Positions 10,718-21,240 of a DNA stretch of 64,000 bases are shown one piece after another; position 1 is the stretch's first letter; the number at the start of each line of letters is the position of its first letter. The position numbers and the translations under genes were made by a program. A model generated the notes under the pieces. It searched no databases. It saw nothing but the letters and a program-made list of their open reading frames with translations, and was not told where the DNA came from. Origin of the DNA: Opeltia flavorubescens (lineage: Eukaryota; Ascomycota; Lecanoromycetes; Teloschistales; Teloschistaceae); assembly GCA_000442125.1 (NCBI GenBank), contig KE546968.1, forward strand, positions 1,831,795 through 1,895,794. The letters are read 5' to 3'.

Positions 10718-12571
10718 TCACTCGGTATCCACTTTCCTCAACCTAACCTTCACCCCGTTCACTGCTTCCAACGTCACGGTGACAAATTGCGGGATTTCAG
10801 ACAGGTCGTCTACGGGCTCGATGGCATCGAATTGTTGTAGTAAGCGAACGGATAGGTATCCGGCTATTGTGAGGGCGTACTGTTCTGCATGAGTTGAGAG
10901 AGAGAGAGTGTTTCGTTAGCGTAAGGTATGATAAGGGGAAGGGGGGTTGAGATAGTGGGCTATTGCCAGACAAATGAAAAACCATGGATCAAGCCGGGGG
11001 AATAAGAGAGAGAGAGAGAGAAAGGAAGGAAGAAACTTACGACCCAAACAAGTTCTCGGCCCCCCGGAAAACGGCAAGAAGGTCCAGTCCGACCGCCTCC
11101 TGTTTATCCATCTCTCCGGTTTGAAGTCCAGCACATCCTCCCCCCAGAGATCTGCCCTCCGCTGCGTAGCGTACACGCAAAGATTCAGCACTGTCCCTTT
11201 CCTCACTGCGACGGGACTCTTGCCATTCGGACCACCGCCAGTAGGAAGAACGGTGTCCCGTAAAGCTACGCGCGAGTTGAGGGGGCCCGGCGGGTAGAGG
11301 CGCAGGGTTTCGAGCATGACGTGTTGCAGGTACTGGCATTTTTTCAGGGCGTTGATGGTGATGGGTTTGGTGGTGGCGTCTGAGCCGAAATCGGAAATGA
11401 TGGTGGATCGGAGGTGCTGGAAGACGAAGGGGTGTTTGGCCAGCATGAGGAACATCCAGCTGAGCATGGCGGCGGTGGTGTCTCTGCTCGCGACCAAGGC
11501 GAAGAGGACCTGGTCGCGGAGTTCGATGGGGTTGTGCGTGTCTTTGGCCAAGGCGGACAGGAGGGTGAATTTCTCGGGCATGTCTTCCGCTTTGCTATTT
11601 TCAGGGGCTGATTCGTGATGGTTCTTGGGGTTTGGGGGGTTTGATGCCGCCAAGTGATCGATGAAAGATTGAAGGTAGGCTACGGCACGTTGGGCTTTCT
11701 TCGAATTCGCTAGCCAGTATAAGGACTGCAATTTTGCGCGTTTCGTGACTTCGACGGAGGCGATGTGGAATGCTTCGGAGAAGTTGATATCGCTTCCAGC
11801 AGCATCTGCGGCGACGCTGGTAATATGCTTGACGGCATCATCCTGCCGTGGGCCTGGTATTGCGCCGAGCTGAGAATTCACATTTACGCCGAAGAAAAAG
11901 TCCGTTCCGCTGTCCAGAGTAAAGCGTAGGAACAGAGGCTGGAGATCAAATTCTTCAGTCCACGCGTGATCATCCGGAGCTGGTATCGCTGTAAGCAGAT
12001 CCCGCACTGCTTGATCTGTAGCACCCAGATTACCGAGTTGCCCGGTCGAGAAATGCGGTCTAAACAATGACCTGGAATGCTCCCAGAAGGGACCATCAGT
12101 AGTGAAGATGCACTTGCCCACCATAAAGCCAAAAGCACCCAGCCTAAGCAATTCAACGCCGTAGTCACTGAAGTTGGTTGCAAAAACGGCGCGCAGATTT
12201 TCGGGGTCAGAGATGAACAAGGGTTCTGCACCGAACAAGCCGCTGGATTGAAAAGTCCCGCCGGTAGAGTGGAAGCTGGGCATGATGACGCTTTCCATGA
12301 CATCGGCACCCTGGCTTGTGAGTTGGACCATCCGCCACATTCGATCAATGCCCCAGGGGAGAGTGTTGGCCGTGTGAGGTGGACTTTCGCACTTGTGTTG
12401 TTTGGCGAAGTTCTGAAATTGCCGATTTCGCCATATCCGGCGGATGGCAATGTAGACTGTCCAGAATATCACACCAAAGGCGAAGATGTCAGCCCGAGCA
12501 ATAGCTACTTTGTTCATGGTAAAAATTGCCATGGTCTGTTGCCAATTGGTATACGGCCCCCTGCCAGCCAA
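10718..12571 (-). CDS. Cytochrome P450, CYP52-like
   Basis: Two exons on the minus strand (12571-11041, 10884-10718) encode up to 565 residues. The 156-bp intron falls just after the haem loop and joins RTCLG to QQYALTIAGYLSVRLL, which is the family's L-helix. One hydrophobic helix (ADIFAFGVIFWTVYIAI) anchors the N terminus. The I-helix reads VASRDTTAAM, with Ser where Gly is common. The K-helix has ETLR, then FKPERW and PFSGGPRTCLG with Cys508. The layout is that of the CYP52 clan, whose members hydroxylate alkanes, fatty acids or long acyl chains. Two in-frame ATGs (12532, 12517) follow the first and are equally possible starts. The gene is divergent from the MFS gene and may share its promoter. 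Confidence 0.92.
10896..11021. repeat. Two GA/CT microsatellites inside the P450 intron
   Basis: Runs of GA at 10896-10908 and AG at 11004-11021 lie inside the 156-bp intron. On the coding strand the first run is a CT tract about 11 bp upstream of the acceptor, so it can serve as the polypyrimidine tract. Confidence 0.8.
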
Positions 12572-13033
12572 GCAACTCGTCTTGATTTACAAACTTTCCA
12601 ATGACAGGCCCCTCCTATGGATGATAGATATGGCAAAAGACAGATGTCGAGCTTGATTTTGAAACGAGCTATAGAGGTAGTGGTGGTAGCAAAGTCAAGA
12701 GCTCAACAAGCGATCGCACTCGTTCGTCTTAAGGGAAGAATAGCCTGATTTGGCGTACGCTCGTCGACTTTCGTTTTCAGATATCTTGTTTTTGGTATAA
12801 AGAAAACCCAGCTTGCACGAGCAGAATAATTCGTTCCAAGCAAGGGCGGCGCCCAAGCTCCAGCAGTGCACTCCTAAACACCACATCTGCTTGAACGATA
12901 AGAGTACGCGGTGAAACACACATCGTATCGTGGCCCAAGATAAGTATAAGCCAAGCATACTACCGCTCCGGCACAGCATCATGTACCTAACATCCAACCC
13001 GAATCCGTCTAGGGGCCGGCGCGGGACCGGCTC

Positions 13034-13041
13034 GGGACCAG
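13034..13041 (+). promoter_or_regulatory. GGGACCAG partial motif
   Basis: An eight-base match to the longer motif, embedded in GGGACCGGCTCGGGACCAGC. It is roughly 460 bp upstream of the minus-strand P450 and 580 bp upstream of the MFS gene. Confidence 0.2.
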
Positions 13042-13485
13042 CCTCTAGTAGAGTACGGGTTTCTACAGATTATACATAACATCTAGCTGTAATTTATCCT
13101 TGTTTCCAAACATACCAAGCTCCACCAATCCTGCCAACCTGACCAAGTCTTGATCACCACTAACTATGCACCATGAGGAGTTGTAATGTGCCGCGATCCT
13201 ACGACCCAACTGCCCATCGGCTATCTCCGTCAGCTCTCAGTTCCGGAAGAAGTAGGAAGCACAGTAATGCATGCACCGTGGGACCCACGTCCCTATTCAT
13301 AGACCGTGAGTGACCGGCTTGGCAAATAGGCTGAAACACGTACGAGGCTGTCCACCTCAACCCCACGTGTTGGTTGTATTGGGAGCAAGAAGGTCCACTC
13401 GCTTCTCTTCGAAATCCTTACACCGCAGCAGCTGAACGATCTACAGTATAGGCTTATCAGTAGCATGCTACCCCAGACGCAGACC

Positions 13486-13496
13486 GGGACCAGACC
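13486..13496 (+). promoter_or_regulatory. GGGACCAGACC motif, copy 3
   Basis: An eleven-base match to the motif at 143, located 124 bp upstream of the MFS start codon. Both this copy and the one at 7849 are preceded by AGACC just before the core. Confidence 0.3.
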
Positions 13497-13619
13497 ATGA
13501 CATCCAACCGTCATATCGCTGTTGTCTTAGGGGTAGAGTGATGCCCGTTGGTGATATTACTTTTGGGCAACACGGAATGCGGGCGAAGGAAATGAAGCAG
13601 CGAGGTAGGCACATCGACC

Positions 13620-16011
13620 ATGAACTCTAGGTACCGGCTGGCATTGCAGAGAATGGCAGGAGACGACCCTGATCTAGAACTTCAACCAAGCCATCATCCT
13701 CGACGCTTCAATTCCGCCTATCTTGATCTAGAGTCGAGGAATCATCGCCGTGCATCACACCGAGTCAATTCCTCTTCCATCGCTGATGGCGAATCAAGAA
13801 CAGAACGATACTCCCGACGCTTCAATTCTGGGTACTACGATCTGGAGTCGACGCAGCCTCGTCATTCACGGCGCTTCAACTCCTCTCACTTGAGCGATGC
13901 GAGTTCGATAGCAGAGCTTGTCGAACAAGGTAATGCGAGCATCGTGACCGGAGAGCCCACGCAAGGAACTGGCGAGCAATACATGAAAGGCTTCGCCCTC
14001 TATTCGCTGGTAGTAGGCCTTATGATGGCAGCCTTTCTGCTCATGATCGACTCCACTATACTTGTGACTGTGTGTATAAGCGCCTTCATGCCCCTGTATG
14101 GGTTGCTGAGATGTTCCATGGGCAGGCTATCCCAAGCATCACAAGCACCTTTAACTCTCTGGAAGATATTGGCTGGTACGGCAGTACGTACCTGCTCGTA
14201 ACGTCAGTCGCCCACAATACTCACCTTACCAATAATGGAGAGCTTTGCAACATGTGCTCATGCTGAGACAGATGTGCGCTACAGCTGCTTTTCGGAAAGG
14301 TCTATGAGTTTTACAATTCTCAGGTAGGGATACCGGATCAGAGTCATGGGCACCTGCTGAGTCAATTTGACTTCAAGCTGATTTTCATTGCTGCTTTCGT
14401 CATCTTTGTGGCGGGGTCCTTGATATGTGGAGCAGCGACGTCTTCACTGATGTTCATCATCGGAAGAGCTGTTGCTGGAGCCGGTGGTGCTGGTATCCTG
14501 AATGGTGCTCTAGTCATCGTGGCTGCGGCAGTACCGATGGAATCCAGGCCAAGTAAACCCCCTCCCCCCTTTTCCCACATCAAGTATTTCTCAATGCTGA
14601 CTACATCGCGTGGTGTTACCAGAAGTCATTGGCATCATTCTTGGAGTTGCTTCGACCGGTGTCGCCATTGGCCCGCTGATTGGCGGAGCTCTGACGCAGC
14701 GTGCAAGCTGGAGATGGTGTATGCTCCCTGGTCCTTTGCACTTGTGCTTGATGACTACTCTGACCAAGCTAGGCTTCTATCTCAACGGTCCGGCAGGCGC
14801 AATCACGGGTATCTGTCTTGCTCTTATTCGCATCCCGGATGCCAGAGTGAAATCCGGGAGTAAGCTCTCTATCATGAAGCAGATTGACCGGCTTGATCTA
14901 CCTGCCTGCCTTCTATTCGCCGGCTCATCCGTTATGCTGCTCCTGGCTCTCGATTGGGGTGGCGTGTCCTACCCCTGGGACTCAGCGACTATAGTCAGTC
15001 TGTTCTGGGCAGCAGCTTTCTCTCTCTGCCTTTTTCTTGCTTGGGAGTACAGGAGAGGAGCAGAAAGTATGTTACCTCTCCGCCTTTTCCGTAATCCCAT
15101 CGTCGTGTTCGCCTCAGCGACGAGTATCGTGTCGTATGGTGGTCTGTACGTCATCATCTTGTATCTGCCTCTGTGGTTTCAAAGTGTCAAAGATGTGTCG
15201 CCTCTCACAAGCGGTGTGGATTACCTTCCCTCGGTTGTGACAACTACCATCGGTACAGTAGCGAGTGGCTTTATAGGTAAGTCATCCTTCAGGTGTGAAA
15301 TTTCACTAACGTTAGCCTGACACTTACTGCTCGCAGTTTCCAAAGTCGGTTACTACACCCCGTTCATGATCGTCGGAAGTGCAATTGCATCTGTAGCAGC
15401 GGCGCTTATGACCACCTTCTCGCCCAACTCACCCGTGTCTGCTTGGGTTTGCTACCAACTCCTGAACGGCATCTCTCGTGGGATGATGTCACAGCAACCC
15501 ATTACAGCAATTCAAGCCAACCTTCCAAAAGAGCAGCTATCGATTGGCACCGCGCTCGTGGTCTTCTGCCAAAATTTCGGCGCCTCTGTCTTTATATCGT
15601 TGGGACAGACCGTCTTCGGAAACAGTCTGCTCTCGGCGCTGAAGGACCTTGCCCCAGAACTAGACGCTAGGCAAGTCGTAGGACTAGGCGCTACCAGATT
15701 TCGCTCCCTCGTCTCAACGGAGTCGGTCCCACACGTCGTGTCGGCCTATAACAGAGCCCTGACAACGAACTTTGTATGAATCTTCAACTCTTATTTGGAT
15801 GTTTCAGGCTGATTGGATATAGTATCTTTCTGTGGGAGCATCTTGCGCGGCGTTCGTCCTTGCCTGGGGTCTTGGCTGGAAGAACCTCAAACATAAGGAT
15901 GATGAAGAACGGCAAGGACAGCTGCGAGTGAGTACGCCACGAGCTGTGAAGCGTAGATCTGCACGTCATGCTGTGCGAGATTCAATGGCTGGGTCCGTCT
16001 TTTCGATATAG
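13620..16011 (+). CDS. MFS drug/toxin exporter, DHA2-type (14 helices)
   Basis: Eight exons (13620-14069, 14126-14202, 14272-14323, 14378-14552, 14623-14718, 14773-15276, 15337-15773, 15823-16011) encode about 659 residues. All seven introns (49 to 70 bp) are GT-AG. Splicing yields the family sequence ATAIPxIT-like VTAIPSITSTFNSL, WYGSTYLLVT, the C-motif region GVASTGVAIGPLIGG and WRWCFYLNGPAGA. The apparent stop at 15779 lies inside the last intron; the true C terminus includes a last helix (ASCAAFVLAWGLGW) and a basic tail. The cytosolic N terminus (about 120 residues) carries imperfect repeats of RRFNS plus acidic DLES. The protein sits in the plasma membrane and uses the proton gradient. 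In this context it likely exports the pathway product and gives self-resistance. Confidence 0.93.
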
Positions 16012-16868
16012 TCTGTTCTCGATGTAGTGGGGATATATAAGAGCAAAATGCATACAGCCTTTTGACTCTTAGAATGGACCACGATGATAGGATTGGAATT
16101 TGATCTACGGAGCAAAGTCTATTGGGCTTATTGACATAGAAATCGAGTACAACGGATAGATATCCTCAATCGTTCAAGATATTGCGGTCAAGACTTCAGT
16201 GACAAACAAAGACTTGGATGGTGCTGGTATAGTGCTGGTTCATGTAGATCCCATACACATGCAGCCGTGTCCGAATGAGGGAAAGACAGCTGCGAAGGCT
16301 CAGCACTCGTCGGAGACATGGAGAAAGGTAATCAATTTTCGTATTCTATATGCATTGAGTCTTTCCCAATCTTCGCGTGCGTCTAGTGATCTTCATCAAT
16401 GATCTTTTACTCTTACCGAGAATTAAAAATCAGTCGTGGTATCACTGCCATTCTGATGGATAGTCATGCAGCCAAAATTCAGGTAAAAGCAGCTTGTCTA
16501 TGGTATTGTGTTGGGGATTCTTGATCATTGATCTGCGCGCCTAGAGGGGTAACAACATGTATCATATTAGTGAAAAGAAATTTACTAAGTCAAAGTATGC
16601 AATCCAATGCGATTGAATTGATTTTCAACCAAGCGGCGTAGGTTTGAGGGTTTTAACCGCTCTTATCGTGCACAACTACTGAATCGGTAAGGTGAGAGCA
16701 GCTGATCTATAGCTCACATACGATTATTCACGCATCACGTTTGCGAAATCTTATGATCCAGGATTCAATGCTCTTTTTGATTCAACGATGAATTATATTG
16801 ATCACCCCTGCTGCAAATGTGTAACCCTCTTACTACACTGGAAAAAACTCGTCAACCCCTCTAATCAG
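16012..16868. other. Intergenic region
   Basis: No supportable gene. One short plus-strand ORF (16199-16402) has no domain features. The stretch holds the MFS 3' flank and the promoter of the ASCH-like gene. Confidence 0.5.
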
Positions 16869-17440
16869 ATGGCCCCACAACACGCCGGCACTCGTCTTCC
16901 CTCATCCCGCACCAAGAAAGCTGCAAAAGCTGCAAGGTAGCATCAACAGAATCATGATGGCTCCCGATCAGATTCTGGAGCTGACGATATCTTAGCAGCC
17001 CAAACCCCACTGATGTCATCTTACCAATGCAAGAGCCATACATGCAGCAAATCGTCACGGGTGAGAAGACCTACGAATTTCGCAAATACCTCCTCAAACC
17101 ATTTATCCGACGCATCTGGTTCTATCGCACGGCACCTCACTCCAGCATTGAATATGTCTGCAATATCATGCCAGCGAGAACGCGCAATCCTGGCGATGCA
17201 CCTCTCAAAGAGAAGGGCCTCGGCAATCAGGAGTTCAATTCTAGACACAAGGATTGGAAAGGCTATGACTATGCGTACAAGATTCTCTCCGTTAATCGGC
17301 TCAACGCGCCAATCACGCTCAGCGAGATGAAAGTCATTCATAATATCAAAGCTGCGCCTCGTGGTCTCATTTACACGCCATTGTCAATGATTGAAATGAA
17401 ATGGCAATCCAAGGGCAGGAACATCAGAAGTGAAGTCTAA
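16869..17440 (+). CDS. ASCH/PUA-like domain protein, unknown function
   Basis: Two exons (16869-16936, 16996-17440) encode 170 residues; the 59-bp intron carries a GCTGACG branch site. The first exon adds a basic leader (MAPQHAGTRLPSSRTKKAAK) that a single frame would miss. The second reads PTDVILPMQEPYMQQIVTGE followed by KTYEFRKYLLKP. The pattern I..GEKTYEFRKY is typical of the ASCH/PUA-like fold, in which a GxKxxE(L/F)R turn shapes an RNA- or nucleotide-binding cleft. The rest (FYRTAPHSSIEYVC, PRGLIYTP) fits that small beta-barrel. The basic leader might be nuclear or RNA-binding. The role is unknown; binding RNA or modified nucleotides is inferred from the fold only. It faces the Cys/His-rich gene tail to tail. 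Confidence 0.8.
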
Positions 17441-17640
17441 TTCAATGAATATGTTTGATGCATTGAGGACTCGAGGTTCGAGCGTAAGATAAGACGCACA
17501 AAATCAGAAAGATTCAGACATTTCTCTTCAATGATATCCTGTAAGTATATTCTTCGATTCACCAGACGTACCTATGATTTCATATATCCAGTAATTTCAT
17601 CATACCAAATAAGTCTACATCAGCATCCGACCCAATTTAG

Positions 17641-18084
17641 TTACTTACGATATTCAATCTTTTGATTCGGGTTCCCATGCACGAAGCAAGGCTGACCCTG
17701 AAGAGGAGTCCAAGTGCAATCAACAACAGCGCAATAGTACTGATGCTGCGCGCAGTAGACATGACTCCTGCCAGGAACCTTCGTCGGTCGACAATTCCCC
17801 TGCTTCAAGCCAGGACAATGGTGCGTGTGCCTCTTCATTGCTTTGCTTGGTCCATTAACCTTTCGATAAGCAGTGGTCTGCTCGAGATTAGCGTCAGGAT
17901 GGTTAGAGCATGGCCTACCTTGAAGAGGAGTATATGTACATCCTGCAGCTCTGCAGCGATAGTGATGTGCGGCGCAGAATGGTTTGTGAGTGATGGGGTG
18001 CTCGCTTTTGCGGCAGTCTCCCAATTTGGCTTTGTCGCATTGAAGCACTGCCTTTTTTGTGTTTTTGTTTGACGGTATAGGCAT
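17641..18084 (-). CDS. Cys/His-rich protein with duplicated zinc-binding-like module
   Basis: A single exon encodes 147 residues. The protein is two copies of one module, about residues 16-62 and 89-135, joined by a short basic linker. Each copy has the same pattern: C-x7-C-x12-C-x2-H-x3-C-x4-C-x9-C-x2-H. That gives eight potential ligands per module, enough for two zinc ions in a cross-brace or in tandem. Both modules share the words TPLQG and PC, with a C-terminal histidine. I do not recognise a named family. The identical spacing in both halves despite changed residues between the ligands argues that the pattern is under selection. Binding of nucleic acid or protein is possible. The start is the first ATG; the ASCH-like gene ends 200 bp away in the opposite direction. 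Confidence 0.78.
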   Translation of the reverse strand: MPIPSNKNTKKAVLQCDKAKLGDCRKSEHPITHKPFCAAHHYRCRAAGCTYTPLQGRPCSNHPDANLEQTTAYRKVNGPSKAMKRHTHHCPGLKQGNCRPTKVPGRSHVYCAQHQYYCAVVDCTWTPLQGQPCFVHGNPNQKIEYRK

Positions 18085-18799
18085 TTTTGATGTTTTCTAG
18101 TCGAAGTAGTTCACCTATCCAATCTGATAACGCTGGTGTGTCCCGGCGAAGTCAAATATGAGCTGTTGAGTGTCTCGCAATCGATGTATCGTGATGATGT
18201 CGTAGATTGACAGTGGGAATGAAGTTATATATATTGGGATATCCTCCGAGTAGGGTTTGTTAAGAACATTGGATGATCTTCAACAATGTTACACCTATAG
18301 AAAAAAGAAAAAGAATGTCGAAAGCCCTTGTCTGTTCTGTATATCTAAACAATGGCTTTAGCATTGTTGCTCGAACAGAATTCGAGCATGGTTCAAGAAC
18401 AAGAGAATAACTCAGCCGCAGTGCATATAACGAGAAAGTCCGATGTTCGACAATCGCATTGTTTCACTAGCGCCAAAACTAGGAGAAAAGGCGACTGAAT
18501 GCTCTATACGAGGGATACCCCCAAGACAGACAAAGGGTTTGTTGTTTGCCTGCTGATTGTGGTTCGCTTTGACCGGCACAAAGAGGTTGAGTCAGACAAT
18601 GGCGCAAACATCTCAAAGGAACTAAATCTAGATGCATAACACAATAGTGGAGAGTTATTATAAAGGTATGATTTCCTAGATGAGGAGACACCGGAAAACT
18701 GGCTAGTATACATTTTCTTTTCACCCAACGAGACGGACAGAATTCAAGGACCACTTGCATTTCGATTTTCCATCCACAGCACCAATTCTCATCATCACA
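18085..18799. other. Divergent intergenic region
   Basis: Shared 5' flank of the Cys/His-rich gene (minus) and the APH-like gene (plus). ORFs at 18479-18760 on the minus strand have no domain and end near the APH-like start. Nothing else is recognisable. Confidence 0.5.
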
Positions 18800-20398
18800 A
18801 TGTCAACACCCAACTCTTCCCAAGACTTTTTGACACAAGAACAACCACCAGCTATGTCGACCGAGACGGACATCACTGATATTAGTATGGAAGAGACGCA
18901 TGCTCCGGCGCTTGCATCACAGAGCCAGGAAGATGATTTAGGCAATCAATCAATGGCCTCAGAAGATATGGGCGAAGACGAAGCCGTGATGGAAATTGAA
19001 TCCTTTGAAGAGTACATGCCAAAGATCGAAAAGCTCCTAATCGAGATCGGGTTTCCCAACTGCGATATTGAAGCCATTCAACATGGTATCCAATGGTCAA
19101 ATTGCGTATATGCTCTAACTAATCAGGCAAATGCAGACGAAAAATACATCCTGCGAATCCCGATGTACCCGGACTTCCGAGAAGATGACGGGGTTTGCGA
19201 AGCCGTGCTCAACAACGCTGCAGCCCTGGGATTCCTGGCTGACAAGTTGCCGGTACCTCGAGTCCTAGCATATTCGGCCACAGCGGAAAATGTGTTGGGA
19301 GAGCCGTACATGTTGCAGACCCGGCTTCCAGGTACGTCCCTGAGTCATGTCTATCTAGACCTTGACACCCAAGGCAAGTTTGCCATCATCGACCAATATA
19401 TTGAACTGATTGCCAAGCTGGAAGCAGTGACCTTTCCCAAAGCTGGCACTTTCGCAGCCTCCGTCTTCGAGCCACTTTCGACCTCCAATTTCTCGCCGCT
19501 TGCGGATCCAAGCATCTCAATTTTCGATAACGGCGATGAAGATTTCGTCGAGAAGCCCGAGACCGTAGCAGATCGTGTCGGCTCTGATGTCAAATCTTTG
19601 TTCCGTAGCCACATCGATGGATGGTTGGAGGTGGAACGGAAGTATGAGGAGAAATACGGCTACGATACAGGTAGAGTCCCATGCTATAACCGGCTAAAAG
19701 ATGTAGTGGAGGCACTAGACCCGGAAGCTCAACCCATCGTGCTTCATCACTGGGACCTTGAAGCTCGCAATGTCATGGTCACTTTGACACCAGAAGGTTA
19801 CAAGATCACCGGAATCATTGATTGGGATGAAGCTCTTGCATCTCCTCGGGCCCTGGCTCGTCGTCCGCCAGCTTGGATATGGGATTTCGATATCGAGGAG
19901 TTTACGGGCTACGTTGATACAGACTTCCATCCACACATGGACCTCCACGAAGAAGCACTTGAATTGAAGACTTACTTCGATGAGAAGGCACGATCAGTCC
20001 TCGGAGATCAGTATCTCGAGGACGCATATGGGACCGGGCGGCTGTTGAGACGGATTTGGTATCTGGTGAAAGATTCAATTCACAATCCGTCGACTCTTGA
20101 TCTGATGAATGAATTATGCGACGAACACTATCAGGTTGAGGAAGCAAATGAGCCGCAGTCAATGGTCCTGCCTTGCGCGCAGACACTGACCGTGGAGCTG
20201 GAGCCGATGCAGCCCGAGTTACCTACGGCAAAACAACAGGCAGATGACTTTGAAGCGGTTTTGGACGCTTCTCCAGTGTCGGAAGAGCCATCAAACTCCC
20301 CAGTGGTAGTGCGACAACAAGGGCGGCCTGCTGGCTTCTGGACTAAGATCGCAATATGGTTTCGATCGATCCTGGAGAATGTAAGAATGGCTGTGTAG
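18800..20398 (+). CDS. APH-family (aminoglycoside phosphotransferase-like) kinase-fold protein
   Basis: One exon encodes 532 residues from the ATG at 18800, chosen because CACAATG precedes it and the upstream 15 codons look like flank. After an acidic, Ser/Thr-rich leader of about 75 residues comes the APH fold. The catalytic loop is HHWDLEARN with Asp319 and Asn324; the metal-binding motif is IIDWDEA with Asp341 and Asp343. Substrate-loop words include LPVPRVLAYS and GEPYMLQTRLPG. The C-terminal 100 residues are low complexity and end in WTKIAIWFRSIL. Fungal members are numerous and mostly uncharacterised; they phosphorylate small molecules, proteins or nothing known. Both key aspartates are intact, so activity is plausible. 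The substrate is unknown. Confidence 0.9.
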   Translation: MSTPNSSQDFLTQEQPPAMSTETDITDISMEETHAPALASQSQEDDLGNQSMASEDMGEDEAVMEIESFEEYMPKIEKLLIEIGFPNCDIEAIQHGIQWSNCVYALTNQANADEKYILRIPMYPDFREDDGVCEAVLNNAAALGFLADKLPVPRVLAYSATAENVLGEPYMLQTRLPGTSLSHVYLDLDTQGKFAIIDQYIELIAKLEAVTFPKAGTFAASVFEPLSTSNFSPLADPSISIFDNGDEDFVEKPETVADRVGSDVKSLFRSHIDGWLEVERKYEEKYGYDTGRVPCYNRLKDVVEALDPEAQPIVLHHWDLEARNVMVTLTPEGYKITGIIDWDEALASPRALARRPPAWIWDFDIEEFTGYVDTDFHPHMDLHEEALELKTYFDEKARSVLGDQYLEDAYGTGRLLRRIWYLVKDSIHNPSTLDLMNELCDEHYQVEEANEPQSMVLPCAQTLTVELEPMQPELPTAKQQADDFEAVLDASPVSEEPSNSPVVVRQQGRPAGFWTKIAIWFRSILENVRMAV

Positions 20399-20692
20399 AA
20401 CAATCTCCATAGCCGATAGACTGTACAACATAGACACTCCCTCATTACTTAATTTCCTGTTGTATATATGGCAGTGCTGACCACGTTACTAGCGGGTGAA
20501 TACTTCTGTGGACATTGTAATTGTTTTCTCGATATCGTCAAACAAATGATCTGTAATCTGCAGCTTGTGGTACCAGGATCTCATTGATCAAATTTTCGCA
20601 AATATTGAATTCGCATTATTGATTGACTGTTGGATAAAATAGGTACAAATTCCTGCACGATCCCTTCCTGATTTAGTTTATTTATCACCTAC

Positions 20693-21240
20693 TTATGTAT
20701 CTCCAATATGCGAATGAGCATGGCTAGTATCCATAAAGATCTTCACCTCAGCAATCTTGCCTTCGAGGTCAAATCTGACCAGGTACACGTTCTCACTGTA
20801 ATATCCTTTGCCTACAAACCTCAAATGAGCCTTTGACATTGATAAATGAAACATGACATCACTCTCACTCACCATTTTCATTCGAAGGGACACAGCGGGT
20901 GTTCACAGCCGCCCAAGCTTGCTCTCCGCCTCCAATGACTCTGATGATTTCGATCTTATCATCACCTTCGACGTCGGCCATGCTGTGCATCTTGTCGTTG
21001 AACTCGCGGAAAGCCTTTTTGCCTCTGGATCGGCTGCCGAGCTTGAATTCGCGACCAAAGACCTAAGGGACCGGAGTAAGCTCAGCAGCATCTAGAATGA
21101 AAATTTCGGAGACGTACATGAATGTCCGCGTTGTCGCAGACGTATTCCTCGAACTTGTCGCTGTGTCGAGGAAGCGTACGGTAATGGAAGATTCCTTCAA
21201 TCTCGGCTGCAGAAGGGTAAGGTGTGCTTGTTGACGGCAT
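20693..21240 (-). CDS. SnoaL/NTF2-like protein
   Basis: Three exons on the minus strand (21240-21118, 21062-20873, 20811-20693) encode 143 residues. Introns of 55 and 61 bp have GT-AG ends, and the second must end at the TTGTAG acceptor to give ENGKGYYSENVYLVRFD in frame. The cone-shaped NTF2 fold is suggested by length and pattern: an N-terminal helix (KFEEYVCDNADIHV), FGREFKLGSRSRGK, then strands with WAAVNTRCVP and ENVYLVRFDLEGKIAEVKIF. The superfamily includes polyketide cyclases, dehydratases and non-catalytic proteins. In a genome with a tailoring cluster 4.7 kb away a cyclase role is possible, but APH and ASCH genes intervene, so I do not claim it. Confidence 0.85.

Larger units (their letters stand above)
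12572..13619. promoter_or_regulatory. Divergent promoter region between P450 and MFS genes
   Basis: About 1 kb separates two divergent genes. It contains GGGACCAG at 13034 and GGGACCAGACC at 13486. ORFs at 12695-12997 and 13293-13514 show no domain. The region probably drives both genes. Confidence 0.5.

Noticed and set aside
12077-12604. 175-codon plus-strand ORF antisense to the second P450
   Set aside because: It lies opposite a well-supported P450 exon and has no features of its own.
20693-21240. SnoaL-like protein as a polyketide cyclase of the cluster
   Set aside because: The fold fits, but APH, ASCH and Cys/His genes lie between it and the tailoring genes, and no polyketide synthase is present. 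I keep only the fold-level call.
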